A DNA stretch of 64,000 bases from Ichthyophthirius multifiliis. Its lineage: Eukaryota; Ciliophora; Oligohymenophorea; Hymenostomatida. Made by a program: the position numbers and the translations under genes. How positions within the stretch are numbered: the stretch's first letter is position 1; every line of letters begins with the position of its first letter. Below the pieces are notes generated by a model. That model was not told where the DNA came from. It did not search any database and worked only from the letters and a program-made list of their open reading frames with translations. Shown here piece after piece: positions 63,767 through 64,000 of this stretch. The DNA is taken from positions 123,949 to 187,948 of the forward strand of contig NW_004085940.1 in NCBI RefSeq assembly GCF_000220395.1, given 5' to 3'.

Positions 63767-64000
63767 TGCCAAAACTAAATTCTTATCACAATTAAAAACT
63801 TATTTTCCATAATTAGCTAACAAATATACTACACCTCCCCAAACTCCTAACATAGTTATTAAATATATTTCTGTCCAATTTTTATAAATAAAACTTATTA
63901 TTTTTTTAGCTATAGCTATTCTATATAAGAAAAAGTAGTATATTTTATTTAGAATACATAAAATATGAAATCCAGCATAACAAATTAATATTATGGCCGT
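63767..64000 (-). CDS. Partial membrane protein, runs off the right edge
   Basis: Reading leftward from the window end, an open frame gives TAIILICYAGFHILCIL, then a basic loop IAIAKKIISFIYKNW, then a second hydrophobic segment EIYLITMLGVWGGVVYLL and ANYGKQVFNCDKNLVLA. A GT donor at 63766-63765 probably ends this exon, and the sequence beyond it is A/T noise. Base composition and codon usage differ sharply from the spacer, so this is a real exon. The two membrane segments suggest a multipass protein. The start lies outside the window and the family is not recognised. Confidence 0.55.

Noticed and set aside
1-64000. Search for CRISPR arrays, insertion sequences, rRNA, tRNA and ciliate telomere repeats (CCCCAA/GGGGTT)
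   Set aside because: None was seen. Repeats present are A/T microsatellites or in-frame coding repeats, so the window appears to be internal macronuclear DNA.

Overview
The window reads as macronuclear (somatic) DNA of an oligohymenophorean ciliate. TAA and TAG occur in frame throughout every conserved protein, at positions where glutamine fits, and only TGA ends the reading frames (ciliate nuclear code, translation table 6). Base composition is extremely AT-rich even inside genes, spacers are nearly pure A/T, introns are short GT-AG elements (26 to about 165 nt, mostly 40-75), and starts sit in A-runs (AAAATG). This combination resembles Ichthyophthirius multifiliis or a close hymenostome relative. 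The species is an inference. Read with the standard code almost nothing long is open; read with code 6 about 25 genes cover most of the window.

Layout. Bases 1-20453 hold a partial Q-rich gene (-), a two-domain METTL13-type methyltransferase (+), a coiled-coil protein (+), an unrecognised 588-residue protein (-), a FAM166/CIMIP2 microtubule-inner-protein homologue (+), a degenerate adenylate-kinase-like protein (-), NADPH-cytochrome P450 reductase (-), a 742-residue coiled coil (-), a protein with two ULP1-type peptidase folds (+), a short Sec3-like coiled coil (-) and an intron-free mitochondrial-type beta-ketoacyl-ACP synthase (+). Bases 20454-27470 contain an unresolved gene and a giant Q-rich coiled coil with 39-residue repeats (-). 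Bases 28643-43769 are one complete inner-arm axonemal dynein heavy chain (+). Bases 44216-54219 carry a RING-H2 membrane protein (-), the Rieske subunit of complex III (-), a PH-domain protein kinase (+), a macro-domain-like protein (+), another coiled coil (-) and a small membrane-anchored protein (-). Bases 54382-64000 carry a NEK-family kinase (-), a PAP2-type lipid phosphatase (+), a Q/N-rich protein (+), a membrane-anchored STAND/AAA-like ATPase (+) and the end of a membrane protein (-).

The genes are not operonic. They lie in both orientations, often as tight divergent pairs (for example 111 nt between 15203 and 15314, 98 nt between 19062 and 19161). A cilium theme recurs (dynein heavy chain, CIMIP2-like protein, NEK kinase, several coiled coils), and a mitochondrial theme too (Rieske protein, FabF/OXSM). 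Several genes show a one-base frame change at an A-homopolymer, which is more likely assembly error than biology. No rRNA, tRNA, CRISPR array, transposon or telomeric repeat was recognised. Exon boundaries were inferred by eye from GT-AG sites and frame continuity.
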